Numbered from the stretch's first letter, positions 9,001 to 18,498 are shown. The stretch is 64,000 nt of DNA from Tautonia rosea (GCF_012958305.1 NZ_JABBYO010000006.1:62001-126000); one strand, 5' to 3'. Numbers and translations: made by a program. The notes: generated by a model not told the origin, from the letters alone.

Positions 9001-11844
9001 ATGCACCCAAGACACGCCTCCCTTTTCGCGATGGCCACCCTGGCCCTGGTCGCGTCGGTTTCGACCCTGAGCTTTGCTCAGAACGAGCCGAGGACCCCCC
9101 AGATTCCGGACCTGAAGGTCGAAACCTACACCTTGCCCAACGGCCTGGAGGTCATCCTTCACGAGGACCACACGACGCCAGTGGTCGCCGTGAACATCTG
9201 GTACAAGGTCGGCTCGAAGAACGAAGCCGAAGGACGCACCGGCTTCGCTCACCTGTTCGAGCACCTGATGTTCCAGGGCTCGGAGAATTACAACAACGAG
9301 TACTTCGCCCCGCTCGAACCGCTCGGCGCCCGGATCAACGGCAGCACGACGACGGACCGGACGAACTACTTTGAGACGGTCCCGAGCAACGCGCTGGAAC
9401 TGGCGCTTTGGCTCGAAGCCGACCGCATGGGCTTTCTGCTGCCCGCATTGACCCAGGAGTCGCTCGACAACCAGCGCGACGTGGTCAAGAACGAGCGCCG
9501 GCAGCGAGTCGATAATGTCCCCTACGGTCAGGTCTCCGAACGGATGCTCGCGGCCCTCTACCCCGAGGGACACCCGTACCACCATAGCGTCATCGGCTCG
9601 ATGGAGGACCTGTCGGCCGCTTCGCTCGAAGATGTGAAAAACTTCTTCCGTACCTATTACAATCCAAATAACGCCAGCCTGTGCATTGCGGGCGACTTTG
9701 ACCCGGCCGAGGCCAAGCAGCTCGTCGAACGCTACTTCGGCGCGATTCCGAAAGGGCCGGAAGTCGAGCGGACCCCGCAACAGGTTCCCGAGCTGGAGGC
9801 CCCGGTGAATCTGGCGATCACCGACCGCGTCTCGTTGCCCCGCCTCTACCTGACCTGGCCGACCGTTCCCGAAGGCCATGAGGACGAGGAAGCGCTTAAC
9901 GTGCTTTCCGCCGTGCTCGGTCAGCTTGACAAGGAAAGCCGCCTGGAAAAGGCCTTGATCTATGATGAGTCGGTCGCCAGTCAGGTGTTCGCGTACCACA
10001 GCACCGGGGCGGTCTCGGGCACCTTCAACGTGATCGCCACGGGCAAACCCGACAGTGACCTGAACGACCTGGCCGCCCGGATTGAGGCCGAAATCGAGCG
10101 ACTCCAGCAAGACGGCCCGACCGAGGACGAGGTGATCAAGGCTCAGAACACGACCGAGAGCAGCCTGATCTTCGGGCTTCAGGCTGTTGGTACGCGGGCC
10201 GACTTCTTCAATGCCAACAACGTCGCCTTCGGCGATCCGCTCGCGTATCGGGAACAGTTGCAGAAGCTCTTTGACGTGCGTGCCGACGATGTCCGCCGCG
10301 TGGCTCAGAAGTATCTGACCCCCAACCGCGTTCGGATGGACGTGACCCCCGGCGCACCGACCGAGCGGGCCCCCGAGGTCTTCGTCAACGCTGCTCCGGT
10401 CGAAATCGTGCCGGATGATGAGCCGATCGTCGAGGAATTCGATCGCTCGATCATGCCGACCCTGGGCGACGCCCCTGAGTTCTCGCCGCCTCCCGTTGAG
10501 CGTCGGACGCTCGACAACGGCCTGGAATTGCTGGTGGTCAACCGCCCCGAACTGCCGATCCTGACCCTTCAGCTGGTAGTCAAGGGAGGGGCCACGCTCG
10601 TTCCCGAAGGTCAGGACGGCGTGGCCGAGCTGACGGCAAACCTGCTCACCGAAGGGACGGCGACCCGAGACGCCCAGGAACTAGCCGGTGAGCTGTCTCG
10701 CCTCGGAGCGTCGATCAGCGCCTCGGCGGGCATGGAGCAGATGGGCGTCTCGCTCTCGACCCTGACGAAGCATACCGACGCGGCCTTGGCGCTGTTTGCC
10801 GATGTCGTCCTGAATCCTGCCTTCCGCGAGAGCGACCTGGAACGGCAGCGGGCGTTGCTCCTTTCCGGTCTGCTCCGTCGCCGGGATAGTGCCGAGGGGA
10901 TTGCCTCGCTCGTCTTCCCGAGCCTGCTCTATGGAGACGATCACCCGTACGGCCGCCAGGTCTCCGGAACGCTGGAGACGGTGCCGGCGATTTCCAGAGA
11001 GGATATCGTCGCGTTCCACTCCCGTTTGTTCCGGCCGAACAATGCGGCGTTGATCGTCGTCGGCGACACGACGGCCGATGCGATCATCGAACGGCTCGGC
11101 CAGGCAGCCATCGGCGACTGGAAGGCGGGCGACGCCCCTTCACTTTCGCTTCCGAATCCGGAGCCGGCTCCGAAGGATACGCTTTACGTGGTCGACCGTC
11201 CCGAGTCGGCGCAATCGGTGCTGGCGGTTGGCCAGATCGGTCTCTCGCGTGATACGCCCGACTACTTCCCGGTCACCTTGATGAACGCCGTGCTCGGCGG
11301 CCAGTTCTCCAGCCGGATCAACCTGAACTTGCGCGAGGACAAGGGCTACACGTACGGCGCCCGGACCTCCTTCTCGTTCCGACGAGGCCCCGGCCCCTTC
11401 TCGGCCAGCACCTCGGTTCAGACGGCCGTCACGGCCCCGGCTCTGGTTGAGCTGTACAAGGAGCTGACCGAGATTCGAGGCGATCGCCCCGTGACCGAGA
11501 AGGAACTGGCCGATGCGAAGGGCCGACTGATCCTTGGCTTCCCCGGCGACTTCGAGACGACCGGCGGCGTGGCCTCTCAGGTGGTGGATCTGGTGCTTTA
11601 CAACCTGCCCGACGACTACTTCACCACCTATCAGGACAAGGTCGAAGCCGTCACTCCTGAGCAGGTCCAGCAGGCCGCCCAAACACACCTGATCCCCGAC
11701 CGCATGACCCTGCTGGTCGTTGGAGACGTTGATGCCATCGCCTCCTCGCTGGAGGAGCTTCCCTTCGTTCCCTCCCTGACGCAGCTTGACCCCGACGGCA
11801 ACCCCGTCGAGCCTGCCGCCACGGGCGCGGGTGAGGAGCGCTAA
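9001..11844 (+). CDS. M16 family zinc metallopeptidase, two-domain, secreted
   Basis: The 947-residue protein is a tandem pitrilysin/insulinase-type peptidase. A signal peptide ends near SFAQ. The N-terminal half carries the inverted zinc motif HLFEH (H84, E87, H88) and the distal Glu in NERRQR (about E165), so it should be active. The C-terminal half (from about residue 500) repeats the fold but has GVAELTANLL where the motif should be, so it is a non-catalytic partner half. It also carries the RxxxY-like substrate-binding region (REDKGYTYG). Two-domain single-chain M16 enzymes typically degrade peptides in the periplasm. A terminator-like hairpin follows. Confidence 0.93.
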   Translation: MHPRHASLFAMATLALVASVSTLSFAQNEPRTPQIPDLKVETYTLPNGLEVILHEDHTTPVVAVNIWYKVGSKNEAEGRTGFAHLFEHLMFQGSENYNNEYFAPLEPLGARINGSTTTDRTNYFETVPSNALELALWLEADRMGFLLPALTQESLDNQRDVVKNERRQRVDNVPYGQVSERMLAALYPEGHPYHHSVIGSMEDLSAASLEDVKNFFRTYYNPNNASLCIAGDFDPAEAKQLVERYFGAIPKGPEVERTPQQVPELEAPVNLAITDRVSLPRLYLTWPTVPEGHEDEEALNVLSAVLGQLDKESRLEKALIYDESVASQVFAYHSTGAVSGTFNVIATGKPDSDLNDLAARIEAEIERLQQDGPTEDEVIKAQNTTESSLIFGLQAVGTRADFFNANNVAFGDPLAYREQLQKLFDVRADDVRRVAQKYLTPNRVRMDVTPGAPTERAPEVFVNAAPVEIVPDDEPIVEEFDRSIMPTLGDAPEFSPPPVERRTLDNGLELLVVNRPELPILTLQLVVKGGATLVPEGQDGVAELTANLLTEGTATRDAQELAGELSRLGASISASAGMEQMGVSLSTLTKHTDAALALFADVVLNPAFRESDLERQRALLLSGLLRRRDSAEGIASLVFPSLLYGDDHPYGRQVSGTLETVPAISREDIVAFHSRLFRPNNAALIVVGDTTADAIIERLGQAAIGDWKAGDAPSLSLPNPEPAPKDTLYVVDRPESAQSVLAVGQIGLSRDTPDYFPVTLMNAVLGGQFSSRINLNLREDKGYTYGARTSFSFRRGPGPFSASTSVQTAVTAPALVELYKELTEIRGDRPVTEKELADAKGRLILGFPGDFETTGGVASQVVDLVLYNLPDDYFTTYQDKVEAVTPEQVQQAAQTHLIPDRMTLLVVGDVDAIASSLEELPFVPSLTQLDPDGNPVEPAATGAGEER

Positions 11845-12215
11845 TCGAACGAGCCGAGATCTGGTTCCACGGGGTGGCCGAACCGTGCGCTCTGACGGGA
11901 GTGCACGGTTCGACACCCTTGTTATTGAACGTGTAATTCGGTAAAAAACTACGCTGCCCTTTGCTCTGCGTTGGATGGCAGCCCGAGGAATGATTCTGAT
12001 CCTTGATCTTTCGAATCATTCACCTCAGCTTGCTCCGAACGAATCGATTGATCGACGTTTCCAACCGTGATTGGAAGGGTCGAGCCGTTCGCCTCGTGAT
12101 GTCTCGGGCGCGCGTGTTGAGCGATCGGCCGGGCTTTGCCGGTCGCGAGATGCGTCGACCCCCGCTCGATGATCTTGAGCAAGCGTGAACCTTCACCATG
12201 TCCTGAGAGGACCTG
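11845..12215. other. Intergenic region between M16 gene and small lipoprotein
   Basis: This 371-bp gap begins with the terminator hairpin listed separately. A short inverted repeat, TTCCAA-6-TTGGAA at 12059-12076, lies in the middle. Minus-strand open frames here have no ribosome-binding site or recognisable content. No RNA gene was recognised. Confidence 0.4.
11879..11912 (+). terminator. Terminator-like hairpin after the M16 gene
   Basis: A perfect 10-bp stem (CGAACCGTGC at 11879-11888 with GCACGGTTCG at 11903-11912) encloses a 14-base loop, 35 bases past the stop codon. The T-rich tail is weak (ACACCCTTGTTATT), so it may stop transcription inefficiently or protect the 3' end. Confidence 0.6.
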
Positions 12216-12422
12216 ATGCGAAACGATTGGAGTCGAAAGCTTCAAACTGCGGTGCTGATGAGCCTGGGAATCGCGAGCCTGGGTCTCAGCATTGGTTGTG
12301 ATAATCCTCAATTCGAGGCGGGCACCGTTAAGGTCGATCCTCGAGGTCAAGAGGCCGAACCCGAGGCCCCTGCCCCGATTGACCCGAGCACGCGAGAAAC
12401 CTCTGAAGGCGGTGAACGCTAA
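12216..12422 (+). CDS. Small lipoprotein upstream of DUF1559 gene
   Basis: This 68-residue protein has a lipoprotein signal peptide with lipobox LSIGC (acylated Cys at about residue 28). The mature part is only 40 residues, acidic and rich in Pro and Glu. A GAGAGG ribosome-binding site precedes the ATG. It sits 172 bp upstream of the first DUF1559 gene. The second DUF1559 gene also follows a lipoprotein gene, so the pairing looks functional. No known family was recognised. Confidence 0.6.
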   Translation: MRNDWSRKLQTAVLMSLGIASLGLSIGCDNPQFEAGTVKVDPRGQEAEPEAPAPIDPSTRETSEGGER

Positions 12423-12594
12423 CAGCGGTCCGTACGTTCCCACCAAGCGATCGCTGATCCTTTTCTCGGAACCGCGCTGGGCCTACCTCTCCTCCTCCTC
12501 TCCCCTCAGGCTCTGGGCTACCGTGGCATCGCTGACTTGCATTCGTTCGATTCGTTCCCACCCTGATCGCCTATTTTGAGAGGATATCCTGACC

Positions 12595-13641
12595 ATGAGG
12601 ATCTTGCTGAAGCACGCCGATCGCTCGCGAGAGCGACGAGCGTTTACCCTGATTGAACTGCTGGTCGTCATTGCCATTATCGGCGTCTTGATTGCGTTGC
12701 TCTTGCCTGCTGTTCAGTCGGCGCGTGAGGCCGCGCGGCGTGCCCAGTGCACGAATAACCTGAAGCAGCTTGCACTGGCCTTGCACAATTATGTTGATGT
12801 CAATTCGGTGTTCCCGGCCAGTGCCCTGAATGTCCGAGACTGGCCTTCGGCCACGCTCACGCGAGAGAACACCAGCGTTTTCGTCCGTCTGGCGCCTTAC
12901 ATCGAGCAACAGAATGTGTACAACTCGATGAACTTCAACCTGCGCTGGATCCACGGCGAGAATACGACGGTTGCCGGTGCGGGTAACTCGGTGCTGTGGT
13001 GCCCCAGCGATGGAGAGGTGTCGAATACCCAGGGGATTACCGGGATTTACCGCGTTCCTTCGGGAACCGTGGTCCCTCAGGCGTACACGAGCTATGCGGC
13101 GAGTGTGGGAACGTGGTACCTCCGCCTCAGCCCGAGCGCCGACGGTGCCCTGTATGCCGGCAGGAAGAACAGCCTGAACGGCGTGATTTTCCACGATTCC
13201 ACCGTTTCCATGGCTGATATTCGCGACGGTACAAGCAACACCATCGTGATGGGAGAGCACGGGCACGCGTATCTTGATGCCGCGTCCATCAACTCATATC
13301 ACTTCTGGAACTCGGGATTCCACCAGGACACGATGTTCGAGTCGTACCACCCGATCAACCCGCATCGTCGAGGGATTACGGGGCTGAGCAGCGCCTTTCC
13401 TCGTCAGGCATCGAGCTTTCACCCCGGCGGTGCGATGTTTGCCTTTGCCGACGGGTCGGTCAAGTTCCTGAAGGACACGATCGACTCCTGGACGATTGAC
13501 CCCGCGACGGGAGATCCGGTCGGCACGGCCTGGGATAGCTCGGTCCGTCATTACCGGTTTGTTCCGGGGGCCCGGATTCCGGTCTACCAGGCCTTGACCA
13601 CGCGCAAGGGTGGCGAGGTAATCAGCGCAGACCAGTTCTGA
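12595..13641 (+). CDS. DUF1559 prepilin-like protein, copy 1
   Basis: The 348-residue protein has the type IV pilin/type II pseudopilin N-terminus: a short basic leader (RRERR region), then FTLIELLVVIAIIGVL forming the hydrophobic helix. The DUF1559 body follows, with a C-terminal H-x(9)-DG segment (HPGGAMFAFADGSVKF) and the end GGEVISADQF. These proteins are greatly expanded in planctomycetes and are probably assembled or exported by a pseudopilin system, but their role is not established. The residue before the cleavage site is Ala (RRA/FTLIE) rather than the usual Gly. The start is supported by GAGAGG at a good distance. An inverted repeat follows the stop. Confidence 0.92.
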   Translation: MRILLKHADRSRERRAFTLIELLVVIAIIGVLIALLLPAVQSAREAARRAQCTNNLKQLALALHNYVDVNSVFPASALNVRDWPSATLTRENTSVFVRLAPYIEQQNVYNSMNFNLRWIHGENTTVAGAGNSVLWCPSDGEVSNTQGITGIYRVPSGTVVPQAYTSYAASVGTWYLRLSPSADGALYAGRKNSLNGVIFHDSTVSMADIRDGTSNTIVMGEHGHAYLDAASINSYHFWNSGFHQDTMFESYHPINPHRRGITGLSSAFPRQASSFHPGGAMFAFADGSVKFLKDTIDSWTIDPATGDPVGTAWDSSVRHYRFVPGARIPVYQALTTRKGGEVISADQF

Positions 13642-13662
13642 GCGGTTCGGACGTCTGCGAAG

Positions 13663-13695
13663 GGCATGCCTTCGAGGCAGAGTCGGAGGCATGCC
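13663..13695 (+). terminator. Possible bidirectional terminator between convergent genes
   Basis: GGCATGCCT (13663-13671) pairs with AGGCATGCC (13687-13695), giving a 9-bp stem with a 15-base loop between the convergent DUF1559 and DUF2817 genes. There is no T-run on the plus strand, so the call rests on position and symmetry. Confidence 0.45.
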
Positions 13696-13759
13696 GTTGT
13701 CGAAATGCTCGAACACGTCCAACGTTGATCAGGACGAGCGGGGAGGTTCCCTGGAGAAT

Positions 13760-14863
13760 CTAGGGAGACCTTCGGGGATCGACGTGGACGATCGCACGTT
13801 CCATCAAGTCTCGCCCCGCCTCCAGTGCTCGGCGTTGCCAGGAGGGATCGGCGGGAATGAATGCCTCGCGGAGGCGAGCGACGGCCTGCCGTCTGGCGGG
13901 GCTGTTGTGATCGGCGAAGTGGAAGGCCTGATTCTCGGCCCGAAGCGCGGAAAGCACGGTGATCGCCGGATAGGTGCCAAACTCGGCGCAGGCGTAATCG
14001 TAAGTGCATCGACCGACGCCGAAGCGGTGGGCACACCAATCGCCCAGTGATCCGCGTGTCTGGTAAGCGACTCCGTCGGCATCCATCGGCGAAAGGCGAT
14101 CGGTGCCGAACGTCTCGACAAATCGACGGCAGGTGGGAGACGATCGCGGTGCGTGGATCAGGAGGGTCTCGGTGTTCCAGGGGCCAAGACCGGTATGAAC
14201 ATCGAGGTGAATGACTCGCCGAGCGGGTTCGATCAGCGCGGGGAGATGATTTTCCAGGATGCGGGACGTGAGCGATGCCCCGTGTCCGCCGAAGAAGAGG
14301 CCGCGAGGGTAATCGTACTGGCCTCCGGCAATCGCCTGTTTCACCGCCGGCATGCCGTAGCGTGAGCGAGTCCACAAGGCCCGAGGCTGAAACGTCAGGG
14401 CATCCCAAGGGCCCGGAGGCGCTGCCGGGTTAAGCAGTGGATCGAGCGTTCCGTAGAGGGGAGGGCTGCCCTGGTAGGGTTCCCCCGGTTGGAGAAAGTT
14501 GCGGTTCAGATCGATATTCTCGGCGTCAAACCGCCTGCCGGTGGCGAAGCCGAACGGATTGAGGGCGTGGATCATCAGGATCGCCACCCCGGAGGGAAGC
14601 TGACGCGGGCCGTTTCCTTCGAGCCAGCGCGACTGGATGGCCGAGCCGAGCGGCCCCTCGACGCCATGCAGGCCGCTCGACAGGAAGACCAGACCCTCTG
14701 CGTCCTCGGGACCGAGGCGTGCGGTGTCGATCGTCAGATCGTCTTCCACCGGGCCGAGAGTCCAGGAGTCGCTCGCGGCTCCGGCCTGGATCGCGGCTCG
14801 GCGGAACCGATCGCGAGCGGCGGTGTAATCGGTCGAGATCGGAGCGTCGCGGTGACTGAGCAT
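13760..14863 (-). CDS. DUF2817 M14-like zinc carboxypeptidase
   Basis: The 367-residue cytosolic protein (no signal peptide) matches the DUF2817 family, a branch of the M14 carboxypeptidase fold. Likely zinc ligands are the His and Glu of SSGLHGVEGP and the His of IHLDVHTGLG. Other family landmarks are HALNPFGFATGRRFDAENIDLNRNFL and the C-terminal ACAEFGTY, where the Glu would be the general base. The ATG at 14863 has GAGGG 8-9 bases upstream; an alternative TTG start lies five codons earlier. It begins 11 bases after the queA stop, so the two genes are probably one transcript. The substrate is unknown. Confidence 0.82.
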   Translation of the reverse strand: MLSHRDAPISTDYTAARDRFRRAAIQAGAASDSWTLGPVEDDLTIDTARLGPEDAEGLVFLSSGLHGVEGPLGSAIQSRWLEGNGPRQLPSGVAILMIHALNPFGFATGRRFDAENIDLNRNFLQPGEPYQGSPPLYGTLDPLLNPAAPPGPWDALTFQPRALWTRSRYGMPAVKQAIAGGQYDYPRGLFFGGHGASLTSRILENHLPALIEPARRVIHLDVHTGLGPWNTETLLIHAPRSSPTCRRFVETFGTDRLSPMDADGVAYQTRGSLGDWCAHRFGVGRCTYDYACAEFGTYPAITVLSALRAENQAFHFADHNSPARRQAVARLREAFIPADPSWQRRALEAGRDLMERAIVHVDPRRSP

Positions 14864-14874
14864 GGCGATTGCCC

Positions 14875-15906
14875 TCAAAGAATCAGCATCGCATCGCCGT
14901 AGCTATAAAAGCGATAGCGTTGATGGACGGCCTCGGCATACGCGTTCCGGATCAGCTCGACCCCCGCAAGGGCAGAGACGAGGACGAGCAAGCTGCTTCT
15001 CGGGAGGTGGAAATTGGTGATGAGGGAATCGACCCCCCGGATGGGAACTCCGGGATGGAGATAGATGTTTGTCTGGCCGGTGTAGGGGCGAAAGGTCCCG
15101 CTCTCGTCCACACAGGTTTCGAGCACTCGCGTGGCCGTGGTGCCGACGGCGACAATCCGACCGCCGGCCGACCGTCTTGCGTTGAGCCGCCTGGACACGG
15201 CGGGAGAGAGAGAGACCCATTCGGCGTGCAGTTCGTGATCCTCGATCCGGTCGGCCTTGATCGGGCGGAAGGTGCCAGGTCCGACGTGTAAGGTCAGATC
15301 GGCCACCTCGACATCAAGCGAACGAATTCGATCAAAGATGCCTCCCGTGAAGTGAAGCCCCGCCGTCGGCGCGGCGACCGAACCGGGGGCCGAGGCATAA
15401 ACGGTCTGGTAACGCTCGCGGTCTTCGGGGGTGTCGGCTTCGCGGTGGATGTAAGGTGGCAGCGGAATGTGGCCGTAGGAGTCGAGCAGGTCGAACGTTG
15501 GTCGGAGGTCGAGAGCTCTGGCGAGCCAGTGGCCGTCGTCGAGTCGTTCGAGCAGTTGCAGGCGCAAGCCGCCATCGATCAGAATGTGCTCCCCCGGTTG
15601 AGGACGGCCGCGGGTCTGGGTCATCAGTTCCCAGACGTTGCGATCGTGCTCGCGGAGGTAGAGCCCTTCCCATCGCCCGCCGGTGGCTTCGCGGCGGCCG
15701 AGCAACCGTGCGGGCACGACCTTCGAATCATTCCGCACGAGAATGTCGCCCGTGCGGAGCAGGTCAGGAACGTCGGCGAAAACCCGGTGCTCGATCGTCC
15801 CTGAGTCTCGATGGACGACCATCAAGCGTGACTGGTCGCGACGGTCGGCCGGGTGCTGGGCGATCAGGTCATTGGGCAGGTGAAAGTCGAAATCGTGGGT
15901 ATGCAT
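14875..15906 (-). CDS. queA: S-adenosylmethionine:tRNA ribosyltransferase-isomerase
   Basis: QueA transfers and isomerises the ribosyl part of SAM onto the 7-aminomethyl-7-deazaguanine of tRNA, giving epoxyqueuosine. The 343-residue protein is full length. Conserved segments are FDFHLPNDLIAQHP at the start, SRLMVV, RNDSKVVPARL, the PTAGLHFT motif and LTLHVGPGTFRPI in the middle, and RSSLLVLVSAL with the C-terminal YRFYSYGDAMLI. It lies 6 bases after the stop of the beta-lactamase/VanX fusion's neighbour region (the fusion ends upstream in the opposite reading order) and just before the DUF2817 gene. The last enzyme of the pathway, queG, is encoded 8.5 kb away. Confidence 0.97.
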   Translation of the reverse strand: MHTHDFDFHLPNDLIAQHPADRRDQSRLMVVHRDSGTIEHRVFADVPDLLRTGDILVRNDSKVVPARLLGRREATGGRWEGLYLREHDRNVWELMTQTRGRPQPGEHILIDGGLRLQLLERLDDGHWLARALDLRPTFDLLDSYGHIPLPPYIHREADTPEDRERYQTVYASAPGSVAAPTAGLHFTGGIFDRIRSLDVEVADLTLHVGPGTFRPIKADRIEDHELHAEWVSLSPAVSRRLNARRSAGGRIVAVGTTATRVLETCVDESGTFRPYTGQTNIYLHPGVPIRGVDSLITNFHLPRSSLLVLVSALAGVELIRNAYAEAVHQRYRFYSYGDAMLIL

Positions 15907-15912
15907 GAGTGG

Positions 15913-18276
15913 TCAGGACGCTCCAGCCTCGATCTCCTCGAACGTCTGGTTTCCGATCGGATAGGAGGCCCAATCCTTGAAGTCAAAATGCCACCATTCG
16001 TTGTTGATGACGGTGAACCCCTGCGCTTCCATCGCCCGACGCAGCAAGCGCCGATGCCATCGCTGACGAGACGTGCCGCCGAAGTAATGCGCCCCACCTC
16101 GATCGGAGAACTCGTCGTAGCCGCCAACCATCGAAACGGGTTTGCCCGTGGATCGATCATAGAGTGTGAGGTCGACGGCGCAGCCCCGGTTGTGTTTCGA
16201 CCCGCTGGCGGGATTGGCGACGAACCCGCGCGATTCTTCGGGGGTTGCGTCGTAAAACATCTTCGTGACGTACCAGGGGCGGTAGGCGTCGTGAATCAAG
16301 AGCCCGTAGCCGAGCGGTTCGAGCGCCTGGTGGACCCGCACCAGGGCCTCGGCCGCCGGCCGCTGCATGAAGGCACGAGGCGACGAGTAAAACGGGGTGC
16401 CGAGAAAATTGTTATCGGTCGCGTAGCGAATGTCGAGCTGGATGGTCGGATCGAGTGTTGTCAAATCAACAAGATCGGAATCATGGAAGGGGCCTTGTTC
16501 CAGGGGGGGGGATGCGTTGAGCGCTTCGGGCAACAGCGAGGCGACCGGTCGAATCGGGTCGACTCGAAAGGTTGAACCATCCTCGCCGTCAATCGGCCGA
16601 CGCTCGAAGACGACGCTTTCTCCCAGGATGGCACGATGGGCCTTGCCTGCGTCGTCTCGCTCAAAGCGGAGTGTCTCGTCATGGTACAATCCCGTCAGAG
16701 GGAACGCATAGGTGTCTGCCTCGATTGGTTCGAGCGGGTAAAGAAAGAACCACTCGATCAGGGCGTAAAGCATTCCTTCGCGTTCGAGGATGTAAAGGAT
16801 GTTATGATCCCATCCGTATTCGCCGATCAGTCCCATCCAGTCCTCAGGAGCGGGCGGAAGGGGCTCGTCGTCGGGCAATTTGCGGTAGGTGGTCCCGTTG
16901 AGTGTCAGGGTGTCACCGTCCCGGGTGATGGTTTCGCCGTGGGCGAGAATGGGACCGTCAAGGATGAGCGTGTTTCCTTCAGTTTCGGCCACCGATCGCA
17001 GCTCAAGCAGGAAACCACTCCGGGCGGGCATCAGAAGCAGGCGATTGCCACGATCGAGCAGTTCGATGACGCGGTCGGGATGATCCTCGTCCTGATACCG
17101 GCCTCGAAGCTTCTGGGCGAGTCCTTCGGGAAGGGGATCGGAGCGGGGAAGCTCAGGGAGCGGTTCCCCGTCCTTCAGGGCGAGCAGGGTTTTCAAGGCG
17201 AGGTCGGCAATCGTGCCCACGTCTGCAACATCGAGTGATGCCGACACGGCAACGCCAAGTTTTTTCTCGGGCAAGGCGGCCAGCTCGGTAGCGAAGCCGT
17301 AGACGGCGCCACCGTGGCCGATCCGTCGATGCCCGTTCCACTCGCTGACCGCGAAACCGAGGCCAAAGCGTCCCTTCGGGTCAAACTGAGGTTCGAACAT
17401 CTGGGTCAGCGTCTCGCCCTTGAGGATCGAGCTGGTCTCGGTTTGGCCGTCCCGAAAGAGGGTGATGAGGAACCGGCCCAGGTCGGGCATTGAGGCGTAC
17501 AGACTGCCTGCCGGAGCGTAGCCGAGCGCAAAGTCAGGGGCGGAGAATCGTCGGCCGTCGTAACCCCACATGATCGCTCGCGCAAGCCTGGATTCGATCT
17601 CCGGTGTGCGCTCGAAGTCGCTGGACGACATGCCCATTGGTTGCAAGAGTCTGGATCGGATGACCTCTGCAAAGGGCTTCCCTGCAACCCGTTCGACCAC
17701 CAGGCCGACGACACCGAGCCCGGCGTTCGAGTACTTTGTTTTTGATTCGGGAGCGATTGGCAAGCGTGTCTGATTCAAGCTGGCAACGGTTTCGGCCAGG
17801 GTTGGCTCGTCGGGGTCGAAATAATGGCCGACGGGAGGCTCGCGCACCAGGCCGGCGCGATGGCTCATTAGCTGTCGAAGGGTGATCGGAGTGTCGAACG
17901 GGTTCTCCGGGGCGAACTCGGGCAAGGCGTCGGTGAGGGGAGCATTGAGGTCAAGGTCTCCGGTCTCGACGAGTTGCATCGCCGCCAGGTCGGTGAACAG
18001 CTTGGAGACGGAGCCGACGCGGTAGATGGTTTCGGCCGTGGCGGGGGTGCCTTGCTCCGGGTCAGCCAGGCCGAAGCCGCGTGCCCAGATGATCTGGTCG
18101 CCGTCGACGAGGGCGATCGACAGGGCGGGAATCTCCTTCTGCTCGACCTCTCGGGTGATGAAGGCTTCGAGGGCCGCGGTCGCCTCGGCCGTCATGGGTG
18201 CATGAGGGCCGATGGCCTCCTGAGCCATGACGGGAGAAATCGCGAGCGCGAGGAGAATCACGACCAGACGCGACAT
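15913..18276 (-). CDS. Fusion: serine beta-lactamase-like hydrolase + VanX-type D-Ala-D-Ala dipeptidase
   Basis: This 787-residue secreted protein joins two cell-wall-related enzymes. A signal peptide (residues 1-18) is followed by a class C beta-lactamase/PBP-type domain with S89-V-S-K92, Y182-S-N and a later HGG triad motif (HGGAVYGF). A beta-rich middle region spans about residues 380-585. The C-terminal 190 residues are a VanX/M15D dipeptidase: SKHNRGCAVD gives H695 and D702, and NEWWHFDF gives E760 and H763. The Asp-to-His distance (61) equals that between D123 and H184 of VanX, so all zinc and catalytic residues are kept. The ATG at 18276 has GGAG 9 bases upstream; the ORF extends seven codons further. 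It lies 6 bases upstream of queA on the same strand, so read-through is likely. Confidence 0.9.
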   Translation of the reverse strand: MSRLVVILLALAISPVMAQEAIGPHAPMTAEATAALEAFITREVEQKEIPALSIALVDGDQIIWARGFGLADPEQGTPATAETIYRVGSVSKLFTDLAAMQLVETGDLDLNAPLTDALPEFAPENPFDTPITLRQLMSHRAGLVREPPVGHYFDPDEPTLAETVASLNQTRLPIAPESKTKYSNAGLGVVGLVVERVAGKPFAEVIRSRLLQPMGMSSSDFERTPEIESRLARAIMWGYDGRRFSAPDFALGYAPAGSLYASMPDLGRFLITLFRDGQTETSSILKGETLTQMFEPQFDPKGRFGLGFAVSEWNGHRRIGHGGAVYGFATELAALPEKKLGVAVSASLDVADVGTIADLALKTLLALKDGEPLPELPRSDPLPEGLAQKLRGRYQDEDHPDRVIELLDRGNRLLLMPARSGFLLELRSVAETEGNTLILDGPILAHGETITRDGDTLTLNGTTYRKLPDDEPLPPAPEDWMGLIGEYGWDHNILYILEREGMLYALIEWFFLYPLEPIEADTYAFPLTGLYHDETLRFERDDAGKAHRAILGESVVFERRPIDGEDGSTFRVDPIRPVASLLPEALNASPPLEQGPFHDSDLVDLTTLDPTIQLDIRYATDNNFLGTPFYSSPRAFMQRPAAEALVRVHQALEPLGYGLLIHDAYRPWYVTKMFYDATPEESRGFVANPASGSKHNRGCAVDLTLYDRSTGKPVSMVGGYDEFSDRGGAHYFGGTSRQRWHRRLLRRAMEAQGFTVINNEWWHFDFKDWASYPIGNQTFEEIEAGAS

Positions 18277-18427
18277 GTTCAACGGCTCCGTGGGCAAGGG
18301 TAAAGCGCAACGACGACCTGATTATGACGGAAGTGGCAAGGCGGGGGGAGGCCTTCAGCGGTCGTCCCCAATGATTAACAGGGCGATTTGAGCGGGATGA
18401 CTCAAGACGATCGACGTGTTGGCGAAG

Positions 18428-18433
18428 TACAAT
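18428..18433 (+). promoter_or_regulatory. Candidate -10 box for the S41 peptidase gene
   Basis: TACAAT matches five of six bases of the sigma-70 -10 consensus, 65 bases upstream of the ATG at 18499. The -35 region is poor, so the call is tentative. Confidence 0.35.
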
Positions 18434-18498
18434 CGATCGATCTCCGCGAGCAATCCGCCCGGCTCGTCTGTCTTCATTTTGACAAGGGTTCAACCTCC

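Noticed and set aside
11949-12446. 165-codon minus-strand frame in the gap before the small lipoprotein
   Set aside because: No ribosome-binding site or recognisable content, and it runs through the lipoprotein gene.
15913-18276. Vancomycin resistance cluster
   Set aside because: There is no vanH, vanA-type ligase or vanRS pair, and the VanX-like domain is exported.
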